A stretch of DNA of 64,000 nucleotides from Neostapfia colusana (lineage: Eukaryota > Streptophyta > Magnoliopsida > Poales > Poaceae), in the NCBI GenBank assembly GCA_030760725.1, contig JASWHV010000010.1, forward strand, positions 30,881,760 to 30,945,759, written 5' to 3'. The position numbers and the translations under genes were made by a program. Below, piece after piece: positions 21,419-34,422 of this stretch. Each line of letters opens with the position of its first letter. Positions within the stretch are counted from its first letter, which is position 1. The notes beneath the pieces are model-generated. The model saw only the letters and a program-made list of their open reading frames with translations. It made no database searches and had not been told where the DNA came from.

Positions 21419-24400
21419 TGACACGACCCCAATGGTCCTGTCGAGCCAGGATCACGCTGAGGGGTGCTGCGTTGCACAGCACCGTATAACACACGTCAAA
21501 GGTACAAAGCGGAAGCGGAAGCTTTATTACATAAACAAGTTTATTAACATGTTTACATCAAAATAAGTTTAGTCCACACTCGCGGGCGTAGACTAAGCAT
21601 CAAGTGCACGTTCAGCCCTCGAACGTGTCCTTGCTAGCACACACGCACACTAACTCTGCGGCGTGCACGACTCCCACTCGACGGGGTTCCCCTCCTGGGG
21701 TTCCGTCTCCTCTTCGGGAGTCCCTTCCTCATAGAACCCTGCAAAAGCTTCAAACACAAGCAGTGAGCACGAAGGCTCAGCAAGTCTGACCCGTCTCACC
21801 TAAACATGGAACTTCTACATGAGGGTAATGGGTTGCATGAGGTAAAAATCATTTGCAAGGACTCGCCTAATTAGTAGAACCTTACTTTCAAGTTTTAGCA
21901 GCAGGTTGTGGAGAACTTTACGCTAAGGCACATGAGAGAGCCGCAATCAAACAAGAAACGCATTTCTCTCATGTACTTTGCCCAAAGTTGAAAAGAACTT
22001 TAATTAGCTCTAAGCTACAGCATATCATTAACACTCAATGTCCAACTTTCAATCAGCAACATTTTAACATGTAACTAGCCTGTTCTTTCTACGTCACGGT
22101 ACAGTGAACAAGTGGTACTCACTGACCGCGAGGGACGGCGATTATAATCGATTTACACCTGCAGGGTTACCCGAACAACCCGTCACGTACGCCCGTACTC
22201 GATGTTGCCTACAACAACCATCACGGACGCCGTACGCGACTACCTTTCACCCGTTAGCCAAATATTGAACCGGTCCCATCGTCCCGAGCAAGAGGTCCCT
22301 GCACGCGCATCTCTGTGCCGCCAGCTGATTTACACCTCGAGCTCTCAACCTACCCTCTGAACGATGGGCAATGCCTCAATACCCAGCTACCCGAGTTACA
22401 TCAGTTTCCGGTTCCCATATAGCCGGTAGGTCTTCGGTACTGTTCTAGCTTGTTCAACAGGCCCACACACGGCTCGGTCCTCAATCGACACAAGCGGAGC
22501 TACAGCACACAGGCCCCAAAGTCCTGCTGCCCTTACTCTCCGCTCGGTCTCATTTTCTTGCCATGTGTTTCATGTGCTACCTCTACCCGAGCAATGTGCC
22601 TCTAGCCTATTCTCGCGAGTAGTTCCAACTACTCGACTTGTACCGAATCCTACTCTATCCTAGCAATGCAGTGGCTAACGAGGTTTTCAATCCTAAACCC
22701 AACCCATGGTTTTCTTGGCTGTGCAGTTGGGTTTCCAATCAAGACTCTAATGCAAAGAACAATATGCAAAGATGTGCTCAAAACAATAAATATTTGTAAA
22801 AAGGTTAATGCAAACCGGGGCTTGCCTTGCTGCTCTTGGTCGTAGGCTAGCTGTTCCTCCGGGGTAACGAAGTCTAGGACTTCGGGTTCCTCCTCGACCT
22901 TAGCGACTACATGATAAGAACAATGTATGTATTAATTTAAATGTATTTGTATTAACTTTGAAGTTGTGAAGTCTATAACCCTTGCTAGACAGACCTAATG
23001 ACTGTGAAACTTTTACTGTGGCTTGGTTACAACCTAAACAAAGACTTGGTCAAGTTTTAGTTGCAGCAAAGCTCATTTGAGCCCTCCACAAATAATTATG
23101 TCCTTGACCTTAATTGGAACTCTTAGGGTGTTCTAGGAATTTTCATGAGACAAACTATGACTTTCTGAAAACTAGATTTTCAGAGGGTTCTAATGGAGTT
23201 GGTCTCACTTAATTTGGAAGTCTCTAACTAAAGATATGAGCTAAACAATTTCATAGAAAATTCTGAAAATGTTTCTGAACATTTTCTATTTTCTCTGGAA
23301 CAGTTTTACTAATCACACCATTAGGTGGACTAAATGAGCTCAAATGGATCTGAAATTTTTATGGTAGCTCAAGGATATTTTGGTGAACATCTCACCAAAA
23401 TTTCAGGATTTTCCTCCAAAGGATTCTCCAGTTAAAATTCCTAACAGTTTAAACTTTAAGGAATTAATTCTGGAGAATTAAGGAATTTCATGAAGTGAAA
23501 CTTGATTTTCTGGAAAGTACTCGGAGAGCTGAATCCAGCAAAATTTGGTTCACTCAATTTGGAGCTTTCTAGCAAAAGTTATAAGGATTTGAAGTTTGAA
23601 GGAAATCTGAAAATCGGGGAAAAGTTTAAACTCGCGCGTGGGCCCAGGGGACACGCGTCGCACGCCGAAGCGACAGCACACCGCGGCCCACAAGGATTTT
23701 GCGCGCCAGCACACCCGATCCCGGCCGCAGCCGGATCCCGATTCAAAATATCGGCCGCTGACAGCTGGGGTCCACCCCCTTCTTCAACCTCGCGACGCCC
23801 GCGCCCCGCCGCCGAGGGACCTCGCCGGAGAGCTCGCCGCCGGCTGCTGTACAGCTCCAAACTTCTAGATTCTGGCCGCCCCTGCCTACTTTTACTTGGG
23901 GAGCATGATCCGAGGGTCAGCTGCTCATGACAACGGCCGGAGCATGGTCGGCGACGAGCCGCCATATCGGAACGGCTTCGGCCATGTCGGCTGACTCTCC
24001 TAGTACCTCAGCTACTTGGGAAATCGGTCGGGAAGCATCAGTGGACCTCAGAGAAGGTCGACATGAACTCGAGGCAGCTCGGGGAAGGCCCGAAATAGGT
24101 CCTCACCGTGCGCCCGATACCCCCCGTTCGTTCCGCCATTAGTAGACCTTAAATTTCGCCGGGCACAGAGGTTCTCCGGCCCAGAGTTGTGAAGGCAACT
24201 TGTGCGTTACCGTGTCTAGCTCGTGTGTGAGTGGCCTAAGGCCCTCTAATCCTTTCTAGAGCATGAATTAACCAGAATCGTACCCGAAGGTCGTTCTGCA
24301 CACAGAAAGGGGAAAAGTGGAAATTCGTCGCCGGTGAGCAACCACTCGAGCTGTGGCTCGGGGATGAGCAGCACCGGTCACCTGCGCGTCCAAGGGTGCC

Positions 24401-25459
24401 TTGGCTCGGGCGTGACAACGCCCAGGTTGGGCTGTCCACGAGAGACCGAGGTGTGGCGGTTTCCAGTTCCGATTTTTATCTTTCGGCACAGCCGATAGCA
24501 CTCGGTTTCAATCGACTTCTAGCGATGGGGAGGATGGAGGAAGGTCTCTAGTACCTTGCTGGAACTCTGGAGTGGAAGGAGGGAGCTGCGATCGGCTTGA
24601 TCGATCGGGAGCTTCGAGCGGCGGTGATGGCAGTGGAGAAATGGATCGTGTACGTCGGCAGCTCGGGAAGTGAGTGATCGGAGCACGCCGGGGAGGGAAT
24701 AAATAGCCCGGCGGCTGGTCTCCGGCTTGGGGCGCGCAGCAGGAGCTGGCGCCGGCTGCCCCCTTCGGTGGCGCGCGCGCACAGCAGCCGGGAACCGACT
24801 GAACTGTGGTTCAGTCGGTTTGTTTTGAGGCAGAGGCTGACATGTGGGTCCCACTCCTCTTTTAACCTCTGAAATTTACTCCTAACAGCTGTGGTAAACA
24901 GTGAACCCTATTCTACCCTTGGCAATTCAAATCATTCACCCAAGAGCCATTTGAATTGATCAAAGTTCAAATGAGGTTTGGTTTGAATGAATTTCAGCAC
25001 AAGTTCAGTTTGAAATTCAAATAAAGTTTGAATTTCTCCCCCTTAGCTCATGTCAAGATCAACTCCAAATGGAGTGAAATTGGTGTGGGAGATCACAAAA
25101 ATGTGCTGAATGAGAATATGCCTTCCACTTTTAAATTCAGTGGGTTAAAACAGTTTGAATTTGAATATGGTTTCAAACTGCCCATCTCCTATCCATACCT
25201 AGGATGACCTCAAAAAGGTTTTGAGTTTGGGTGAAACTTGGCATGGACATCCTTAGCAAAGTGTAGGAGTTTTCATATGTCCAGCCCATCTATATCACAT
25301 GTGGGAAATACCACTTTTGCAATGTGTGAGTTTGTTCTCTAATGAGCATGTTGATAATTGTTACTTGCTCTTCATTTGTGTTCATCATTCTTGCTCAAAT
25401 GAGGTGTGTGGTGTGGTGATGAACACTGCAAATGGTTGTTAAAAACTGAGGCCCTTACA
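21419..25459 (-). repeat. 5' LTR of B, complete (4041 bp)
   Basis: Minus strand TGTAAGGGCCTCAG... to ...GGGGTCGTGTCA. An AT-rich LTR with an internal GC-rich block (about 23620-24850). No clean TATA box was found near the region homologous to the TATATAAG of E. Right flank TCAAA is the TSD. Confidence 0.93.
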
Positions 25460-27573
25460 TCAAATGGATCTGAAATTTTTATGGTAGTTCAGGGATATTT
25501 TGGTGAACATCCCAGCAAAATTTCAGGATTTTCCCCCAAAGGATCTTCCAGTTAAAATTCCTAACAGTTTAAACTTTGAGGAATTAATTCTGGAGAAATA
25601 AGGAATTTCATGAAGTGAAACTTGATTTTCTGGAAAGTACTCAGAGAGCTGAATCCAGCAAAATTTGGTTCACTCAATTTGGAGCTTTCTAGACAAAGTT
25701 ATGAGGATTTGAAGTTTGAAGGAAATTTGAAAATCGGGGAAAAGTTTAAACTCGCGCGTGGGCCCAGGGGACACGCGTCGCACGCCGAGGCGATGGCACA
25801 CCGCGGCCCACAAGGATTTTGCGCGCCAGCACACCCGATCCCGGCCGCAGCCGGGTCCCGATTAAAATATCTCCCGCTGACAGCTGGGGTCCACCCCTTC
25901 TTCAACCTCGCGACACCCGCGCCCCGCCGCCGAGGGATCTCGCCGGAGAGCTCGCCGCCGGCTGCTGTACAGCTCCAAACTTCTCGATTCTGGCTTCCCC
26001 TGCCTACTTTTACTCGGGGAACAGGATCCGAGGGTCAGCTGCTCATGACAACGGCCGGAGCATGGTCGGCGACGAGCCGCTACCTCAGAACGACTTCGGC
26101 CATGTCGGCTGACTACCCTAGCATCTCAGCTACTTGGGAAACCGGTCGGGGAGCATCAGTGGACCTCAGAGAAGGTCTACATGAGCTCGAGGCAGCTCGG
26201 GAAAGGCCCGAAATAGGTCCTCACCGTGCGCCCGATGCCGCCCGTTCGTTCCGCCATTAGTAGACCTCAAATTACGTCGGGCACAGAGGTTCTCCGGCCC
26301 AGAGTTGTGAAGGCAACTTGTGCGTTACCGTGTCTAGCTTGTGTGAGAGTGGCCTGAGGCCCTCTAATCCTTTCTAGAGCACGAATTAAACAGAATCTTA
26401 CCCGAAGGTCGTTCTGCACACAGAAAGGGGAAAAGTGGAAATTCGCCACCGGTGAGCAACCACTCGAGCTGTGGCTCGGGGATGAGCAGCACCGGTCACC
26501 CGCGCGTCCAAGGGTGCCTTGGCTCGGGCGTGACAACGCCCTGGTTGGGCTGTCCACGAGAGCCCGAGGTGCGGCGGTTCCAAGTCCCGAATTTGGTCTT
26601 TCGGCCCAGCCGATATCAATCTGTTTCAACCGAATTCTAGCAACGGGAAGGACGGAGGAAGGTCTCTAGTACCTTGCTGGGGCTCTGGAGTGGAAGGAGG
26701 GAGCTGCGATCGGCGTCCTCCGATCAAGTCCGAGCTGCGGAAGTTTTCGGCCGGCGCTGAGTTCTTGCGGGGAAGAACGGCGGTACCTCGGCCGAGGAGG
26801 GGGCAGGCGCCTTAAGAAGGCTCTGCACCGCCTCACGCCCGCGCATGGGCAAGCAGCTGGTGGCGCGGCGGCTGGCCTCGGTGGCGATCACCGCTGCGGC
26901 TCGGCGACCCGAGTGAAAAAGTCTCAGTCGGTTTGATCTGAGCAGTGGCTGACATGTGGGTCCCACCTCCAGTTTTAACCTCTGAAATTTACTCCTAATC
27001 ACTGTTGTAAACGGTGAACCCCATACTACCCTTGGCAATTCAAATTATTCACCCATGATCCATTTGAATTGATCAAAATTCAAATGAGGTTTGGTTTGAA
27101 TAAATTTCAGCACAAGTTCAGTTTGAAATTCAAATAAAGTTTGAATTTCTACCACTTAGCTCATGTCAAGATCAACTCCAAATGGAGTGAAAATTGGTGT
27201 GTGAGCTCACAAAAATGTGCTGAGTAAGAATATGCCTTCCACTTTTAAATTCATGGGATAAAAACAGTTTGAATTTGAATAAGGTTTCAAACTGCCCTCT
27301 TCCTAACTATACCCAAACTGACCTCAAAAAGGTTTTGAATTTGGGTGAAACTTGGCAGGGACATCCTTAGTAAAGTGTAGGAGTTTTCATATGTCCAGCC
27401 CATCTATATCACATGTGGGAAATACCACTTTTGCAATGTGTAAGTTTGTTCTCTAATGAGCATGTTGATAATTGTTACTTGCTCTTCATTTGTGTTCACC
27501 ATTCTTCCTCAAATGAGGTGTGTGGTGTGGTGATGAACACTGCAAATGTGTGTCAAAAACTGAGGCCCTTACA
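25460..27573 (-). repeat. 3' LTR of A, proximal part (resumes after B)
   Basis: Starts with the repeated TSD TCAAA and continues the A LTR to its 5' terminus ...GGCCCTTACA at 27573. The two parts, less the duplicated 5 bp, give 4038 bp, matching the 5' LTR of A (4040 bp). Confidence 0.93.
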
Positions 27574-27584
27574 TTCCCCCCCTT
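27574..27584 (-). other. Polypurine tract of A
   Basis: Minus-strand AAGGGGGGGAA lies directly before the 3' LTR start TGTAAGG, the standard plus-strand priming site. The preceding GACGAGATTCTTTT resembles the flank of the PPT in E (ACAAGATTCTTTTTAAGGGG). Confidence 0.9.
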
Positions 27585-27640
27585 AAAAGAATCTCGTCCC
27601 GAGATTATAAGGTGAAAATGAGAGAGAGGACGGTGGAAAA

Positions 27641-30600
27641 TTACCGGATATGCGACATGAAAAAGTCGGTGTAGTTAGTGCGAAGGAATTCTTCGCTCTC
27701 CCATGTCGCTTCGTCCATGGAGTGATTACTCCATAGAACCTTGTAGAACTATAACGTACGGTTGCGTGTGGTTCGGGCCTTTTCATCAATAATCTGCACC
27801 GGTTCCTCCCGATAGGTGAGATCCGGTTGCAGTTCTTCAATGTCTTCCAGCTGAACGGTAGTTGATAGGTTGAGACACTTCCTCAGCTGGGAAATGTGAA
27901 AGACGTCGTGCACACCGGAAAGTGCTTCTGGTAATTTCAGCCGGTATGCCACCGATCCACATCTTTCGGTAATCTGGAATGGACCGATGAAGCGGGGTGC
28001 TAACTTTCCCCTCACCCCAAATCTGTTTATGCCCTTCATTGGAGACACCCGTAGATATACGTGATCCCCAACTTCAAATTGTAATGGGCGCCTTCTCCGG
28101 TCCGCATACTGTTTCTGACGGGATTGAGCGGCTTTTAGGTTCGCTTGAATTAGTCGAACCTTTTCTTCTGCGTTGTTGACAAGGTCAATCCCGAAGGTAA
28201 CCCTTTCGCCAGACTCACACCAGTTCAATGGTGTGCGGCATTTTCTCCCGTATAGCGCCTCGTAGGGCGCCATCTTGATGCTGGCTTGGTACCCATTGTT
28301 GTACGAGAACTTGGCTAACGGCAAGTGATCATCCCAATTCTTGCCGTCGTCGATAGCGCAAGCTCGTAGCATGTCTTCTAGAATCTGATTTACCCGCTCG
28401 GTTTGTCCATCCGTCTGCGGATGGTAGGCTGAACTACGGATCAGCTTCGTCCCCAAGGCAGCGTGTAGCTGCTCCCAAAAACGGGACACAAATAAAGTGC
28501 CCCGGTCCGATATGATGGTACGGGGTACGCCGTATAAGCATAGGATCCGTGAGATGTACAGTTCAGCGTACTTCTTGGCGTTGTAGTTGGTGTTGACCGG
28601 GATGAAATGGGCAACTTTGGTGAGCCGATCGACGATCACCCACACAGAATCATGTTTCTGTAAGGTGGTGGGTAAACCGACGACGAAATCCATGCTCACG
28701 TCCTCCCACTTCCAGGCAGGAATGCCCAGTGGTTGCAGCAGTCCCGGTTTCTGCATGTGGTCTGCCTTCACCCTTCGACATGTATCACACTCGGACACGT
28801 ATTTTGCAGTCTCTCGCTTCATCCGTGTCCACCAAAACTTTCTTCTGAGTTCTTGATACATTTTGTTGCTGCCGGGGTGAATAGAAAACTTTGATAAGTG
28901 AGCCTCATCAAAGATTTTCTTCTGTAACTCCGGGTTTCGGGGTACGACGATCCGGTTCTTGAACCATAGGACGCCGTCTCCGTCCTTCCGGAAACATTTC
29001 AACTCCCCACTGTCTATACGTCTCCGCAAATGTGACATGCCCTTGTCATTCTTCTGGGCTGCCACTATCTCTTCACGGATGGTGGGGATCAAAGCTAGGT
29101 TGTAGAGAGCTCCGTGTGGAATCACATGGAGTGGTGGTTCGCTTTCTTCCAATGGTGTGATGGTCAGATTATTGACGTGTAACTTGCGGCTCAGCGCATC
29201 TGCCACAATGTTTGCCTTGCCCGGATGATAATGGATCTCTATCTCGTAATTCTTTATCAGTTCTAACCATCTTCATTGCCTCATGTTCAGCTCCTTCTGA
29301 GTGAATATGTACTTGAGACTTTTGTGGTCGGTATATAAATGTACGAGGTTACCGAGTAGGTAGTGCCTCCACATTTTTAGTGCAAGTACCACGGCAGCGA
29401 GCTCCAAGTCGTGAGTTGGATAATTTTGCTCATGGTTCCTAAGCTGCCGTGATCCGTACGCGACCACTCTTCGGTCTTGCATCAGCACACATCCGAGCCC
29501 AATGCCGGATGCATCGCAGTACACATCGAACGGTTTTGTTGTGTCTGGCTGCGCCAAAACCGGTGCTGATGTCAGGTGCTTGACTAAAGCCTTGAATGCT
29601 GCTTCACTCTGGACTCCAAACATATTTGGTAGCCTTCTTCAGCAGCTCTGTCATTGGCTTGGCAATCTTCGAGAAGTTCGGAATGAACCTCCGATAATAT
29701 CCCGCGAGTCCGAGGAAACTCCGTACCTCATGAACAGTTCTCGGGGATTTCCAATTCAGCACTTGCGTGATCTTGCTCGGGTCAACAGCGATACCCTCTG
29801 CTGAGATGATATGCCCGAGGAAAGGCACTTGCGATATCCAAAACTCGCATTTGCTGAATTTTGCGTATAACTTGTGATCCCGCAGCCGTTGCAAGACTAT
29901 ACGCAGATGTTTCTTGTGATCTTCCTCCGACTTGGAATATACCAGGATGTCGTCGATGAAGACCACGACAAACTTGTCCAGCTCCGGCATGAACACCGAG
30001 TTCATTAAATACATGAAGTGAGCTGGAGCATTGGTGAGGCCGAAGGACATGACCAGGTACTCATAAAGTCCGTACCTTGTCGAGAAAGCTGTCTTTGGAA
30101 TGTCCACCGCCCTTATCTTAATCTGATGGTACCCGGATCTTAAATCCATCTTGGAAAAGATCTTTGCTTCGACCAACTGATCAAACAACATGTCGATCCG
30201 TGGCAACGGGTACTTGTTCTTGATGGTTACGGCATTTAATGGACGGTAGTCCAGGCAAAGCCGCAGCGTCTCATCCTTCTTCTTGACAAATAATGCCGAA
30301 CAGCCCCTTGGCGAGGAGCTCGGCCTAATAAAACCCTTCTCCAGAAGGTCCGTGAGCTGAGTCTTCAGTTCAGCCAACTCCTTGGGCGCCATCTTGTACG
30401 GCCTTCGGGATATTGGCATGGTTCCTGGTGTAAGTTCAATCTTGAACTCCACCTCTCTATCGGGGGGCATTCCCGGTAAATCATCCGGGAATACATCAGG
30501 AAACTCCCGGACCACTGGAATGTCTTCCCATCTGATAGTTGTGGACTGATAGACACTCGAAAGTTTTATTTCTGGACTGTCCAGAAATTATGAGTGAGAA

Positions 30601-32195
30601 CCGTGCACCTCTGAGTTTAAGTGCACGACTCGAAGGACGGTGTCTAAAACAGCGCCGTGGCGGGTTAACCACGACATCCCTAGGATGACATCGACCTTCT
30701 GTCCCTCTAAGATAATGAGAGACGTGGGGTACACTCTACCCGCTAAGCATAATGGTGCTTTGGAGACCATTACGCTTGCTGAAATCTTCCCACCCGGTGA
30801 ACAAATTAAATATGGACTATCGGTGGGTAGTATTGGCAAACTGTGTTTAGCAATGAAAGCTTGGCTAATAAAATTATGCGTGGCGCCTGAATCAAATAGT
30901 ACTATAGCGGGATGCTGGTGGAGTTGGAACATACCCGCAAGGATTGGCTCGCCCTCCGGCACGTCTTCAATGGAAAGTTGGTGGACAGTGCCGGGCCTAG
31001 GGTTTGCCCGCCGCGCATTAGTAGGGTTCCGGGGTTGATTCCTCCCCGGAAACTGTGGTGCCACTCCGCCGCCTTGCCTCTCTGGGCAACTGCTCGCGAA
31101 GTGTCCTGGACGACCACACTTGTAACATGTGGCCGCTGCTGGTGGAGTACCCGGTGGACGAAAGCCCGGCATGCGTTGCGGAGGTGCAAACGTGCGCGGC
31201 ATCGCCCGCTGCTGCTGTTGTTGTTGCGGTGGTACTGGCAGTGCCAGCCGGAATGCCGGCGAAGAATACGGCCGACTGCGGAACGGCATCGACCGCTGTG
31301 GTGGCTGCCAGCGTGGACCTGATGGTGGGCGATTCACCATCCGAAACTTCTGAGAAGGACCGCCTCCTTCTCCGCTGCTCTGCGGCGCGCTTCGCTTTCG
31401 CTCTGCCGCCGCCAACTCCTTGCCGGAGTCCTCCTGAACAATCGCAGCATCAACGATGTCGTTGAGGCTGCCTCGATTGAACATCGCCAACTTGTCCTTC
31501 AGGAGCGGGTTAAGCCCCTGGTAAAAATGGTCTCGCCGCTTCTCGTCTGTATCCGCGTGATACGACGCGTAGAGCGCGAGATCGTTGAACGCTCTGGAGC
31601 ATTCCAGCGCGTTCCGGCTCCCTTGTTGCAGGTGTAGGAACTCCTGCGTCTTCCTCTTCATCAGACCTGGCGGTATATGATAGGCCCTGAAGGCCGTCCG
31701 GAACTCCGCCCAGGTCATCACTCGGTTGGTGGGCTGTGAAGCACAGAAGTTGGCCCACCACGCGCTCGCGGATCCTTGGAGCTGCTGGACCGCGAACTGA
31801 GTCTTGCGCTGCTCGCTGATTTGGAGCGGCCCAAACTTCATCTCTATGGCGCGGAGCCAGTTGTCCGTGTCAAGTGGTTCATCCGCCCTTGAGAATACAG
31901 GGGGATGAGTCGCCAGGAAGTCGGAGTAGGAGCTCTGTTGTCGCTCCTCACGATCTTGACGTCTCTCTGGGCGAGACGTATTGGCGATGAGAGTCTGCAG
32001 AAACTCTGTGTGCTGCTGATGCGAGCCCGCCATTGCCGCGACAATGTCGGCCAATGTAACCGTTGGTAGTGGCGGTGGCGGTGTTTTCTGTTGCTGTTGC
32101 TGCTGCTGTCCCGAGGAGTCCTCGGGAGGTGGTTGAGAGGTCTCTCCCCCTTGACTGGTACCCCCAACGTCAGGGTTGGCACGAGTACGCATCAT
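27641..32195 (-). pseudogene. gag-pol polyprotein of A, four disablements
   Basis: Starts MMRTRANP at 32195 after an acceptor-like GAATTTCAG-A. Domains in order: gag capsid; CCHC CYKCGRPGHFASSC (~357-370); protease FDSGATHNF; RT with DYRPLNA, MDLRSGYHQIKI and the intact catalytic FIDDILVYS (near 29955); RNase H (DASGIGLGCVLMQ, YTDHKSLKYIFTQKELNMRQ); integrase with HHCC (HLSKFSIHPG...CDTC), D and D (VDRLTKVAHF, SDRGTLFV) and E (QTERVNQ); and a chromodomain-like tail VLWSNHSMDEATWESEEFL ending at 27641. Disablements: TAA at 30590-30588 (TTA in B), a frameshift near 29605-29625, TGA at 29275-29273 where a CGA is expected, and TAG at 27751-27749. The chromodomain-like tail supports a chromovirus. 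Confidence 0.93.
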
Positions 32196-32467
32196 TCTGA
32201 AATTCAAAACAGCAGCAATTAGCACATGTCTTACTTAAAATTCCATATGCAACAGTAGGTATTGAAGTGACACATGATTAATTTGCACAACATTCACATA
32301 TATTGATAAAGCATAAACTTTATACAAGATACATTATTCTCGGATCTCCGAGAAGTCGTGCTCATGTCGTCACTACCTATACATACGCTACTGTCTACAC
32401 GATATGTCACCGATTACAAAAGTTGGGTTACGCTACCCTAGCTGCCCTACTTGGCAACCGTAACCCC
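32196..32467. promoter_or_regulatory. AT-rich ORF1-gag spacer of A with an acceptor-like site
   Basis: Homologous to the spacer in B. The minus strand ends GAATTTCAG at 32197, one base before the gag ATG. No gene is seen. Confidence 0.5.
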
Positions 32468-33411
32468 CTACTCGAAGTAGAACTCGACCTCCTGTGGGTC
32501 GTCCTCCTCCGGTACCTCTGCTGGTGGCTCGGGGTCTACCACCTCTTCTCCCATTCCAGGTTCTCCCATGGCTGGAAGACCCAAGACTACCGGTACGCCC
32601 AATACCGGGGGCACGAGGTCCTGCAAGGCATGCACCTCGTCCATAGCTTGGTTGTAGTCCTCTTCCCAGCCTTGGCCTTCCTCGATAGCGTCGTCCCGCT
32701 CCTTAGCAAGTCCTCATTCTGCTGGGTTAGGGTCTGCACCAGCTCTTGCAACGCCGCGATGTCAACACGGCTCTTCTTCTTTGCCTTCTTCAGACGACAC
32801 AACTGATTGTGTTGTTCATTCAGTCGCTTGATCGTCGGAAGGAGCACATTGCGGAGTGCGCTGTGAGCACTCTCGAAATGATCTCCACGGCTTGTGCTCT
32901 CCTTGAGCTTGGTGGCGAGATGCTCCGTATGAACAGCTTGGCTGTCCATCACAGTGTTTCCCGCCCTCATTTGGAGGCTGAGATTTGCCTCCGCGGGGTT
33001 GTATCTTGGGCAACTCGGGTCTGTTGCCTCCAGGTACCTCTCGTCCCACACATGCTGAGCTCGTCCCTCCACCAGAACGAGTGCGTATGGTGTGTCCTCC
33101 ATAGCCTGCACGTGCAGTTGGCAGAAACGTGACATAGTGTCGCGGGCTGCCACTTGCCACATCCCTTCCGGTTGTCTTCCTCTTACCGTGACGGTGAATG
33201 GCACCCAACCGGGTGGCGTAGGTCCTGCAGGAACCTCGACATGGATCGTCCACGTCTTGTTCCCCTCTTCGCCTTCTTCCTTGGCGAAGTATTGCGGCAT
33301 CTGATTGTACCCGAAATATTGGAGCATTTGCCACAATGCTTCCGGGTAGCCGCTACGGTCAGAACAGTGGGAAGCCACCCACCCGTTCTCCAACTGTTTA
33401 TCTGCTGCCAT
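32468..33411 (-). pseudogene. ORF1 of A, one-base frameshift
   Basis: Homologous to ORF1 of B over its full length, with the same start context (TATTTTTACAG before ATG), basic patch and acidic tail. A one-base deletion near 32711 (GCAAGTCCTC where B has GCAAGGTCCTC) shifts the frame after QQNEDL. Without the shift the protein would end ...VEFYFE at 32468. Several amino-acid differences from B lie in the N-terminal half, but no stop is present there. Its presence in two copies shows it is a regular part of this family. Confidence 0.8.
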
Positions 33412-34422
33412 CTGTAAAAATATATTTGAGAATTGTCAAATATTTATTTAAACAGTAAACCCCTGAGTTATAACATAAAACATGTCATTGAACCCATAAA
33501 ACTTGGAAACATAGTTCAAATTTTAAACAAATTTGACTGCTGATCTGCTGTTCCCATGACAGCCTTGACCAGTTTCCATATCAACCTGATTTAGGCCATG
33601 TTAAAGGCAAACCAATTCTGGAGCTCAACATCAAAGTTAAAGTTAACTTCAATAGCTTTCCAGAAAGTATTTGCTTGGCCTAATATCTGTCCTGGTTCAA
33701 AAGTTATGAGATGTCAAATTTAACAGAATTTCTGGAATCAATTGGACAGCACCTCCCTGCTTTAGGTACTGAATTGATCCAAGAATCCCAGTTAATTCTG
33801 TTCCCAATCTGACAAAACTTTCTGTTACAAAGTCGTAACCCATCTCATAAGCTTTCCAGAAGTACCTCATTTCCTATTTTTGGATTTTTAAGCAGGAACG
33901 TATGCTTAATTTACAGAGAGTTTACAGAGAGTATTTGCTCTGTCCTGTTTTCTGGACAGTTTCAACTCTACTGCATTTTTCGAGTGGTTAAGGGATGAAA
34001 CACCTCTGGACCTCAACAGAAGAGTTGTAAAGCTCTTCCAACGCTTTCCAGAAATGTATCATACGACCCCAACCTCGAAAGAACTCAGCCTCTAACCTCT
34101 GATTGACTTCAGCCTTGATTCAGCTGAAAACAGAGTGCTCTGTCCTTAACATCCTATAAGTTGAAAGCTTGTTAACTTTGAATATCCTGTTCAAGGGAAG
34201 GAGTTACATCAAGTTTTACTACTTTGGATTAAAACCTTCCAGTTTTTACGATGAAGTTGTTTATTTAGTTGGGTGTGACGTCGATGTGTCACCAGATTTT
34301 ATCGGTACTACGTCCTCACAAAGAAAAACCTATACCCGACTTAGCCGGCTTCGTTATTTCAGTGGCACTAAATGTCACTCGCACACGGATGCTACACGTC
34401 TACCGTTTCGTGGTCAAGTTAC
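33412..34422 (-). other. Putative 5' leader intron of A (~1011 nt)
   Basis: Donor TTTCTGCAG followed by GTAACT at 34423/34422 and acceptor TATTTTTACAG at 33412, flush with the ORF1 ATG. AT-rich interior. Length and borders match B within a few bases. Confidence 0.62.

Larger units (their letters stand above)
11285..25459 (-). mobile_element. Element B: same Tekay-like family as A, minus strand, inserted in the 3' LTR of A
   Basis: TG...CA ends with TSD TCAAA. The order on the minus strand is full 5' LTR (25459-21419), iMet PBS, leader, intact ORF1 and gag-pro-partial RT, then a junction into an inverted LTR fragment (C) and the distal part of its own 3' LTR (13011-11285). The rest of RT, RNase H, integrase, PPT and the first 2.3 kb of the 3' LTR are missing. 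Its LTRs differ from each other by only about a dozen positions by eye over 1.7 kb, so it is younger than A. Confidence 0.92.

Noticed and set aside
23502..23930. A 142-codon frame recurring in several LTR copies (also 36915-37343, inverted 14542-14970)
   Set aside because: Falls in the GC-rich LTR island, antisense to the element, low complexity. Copy number comes from LTR duplication, not from a conserved gene.
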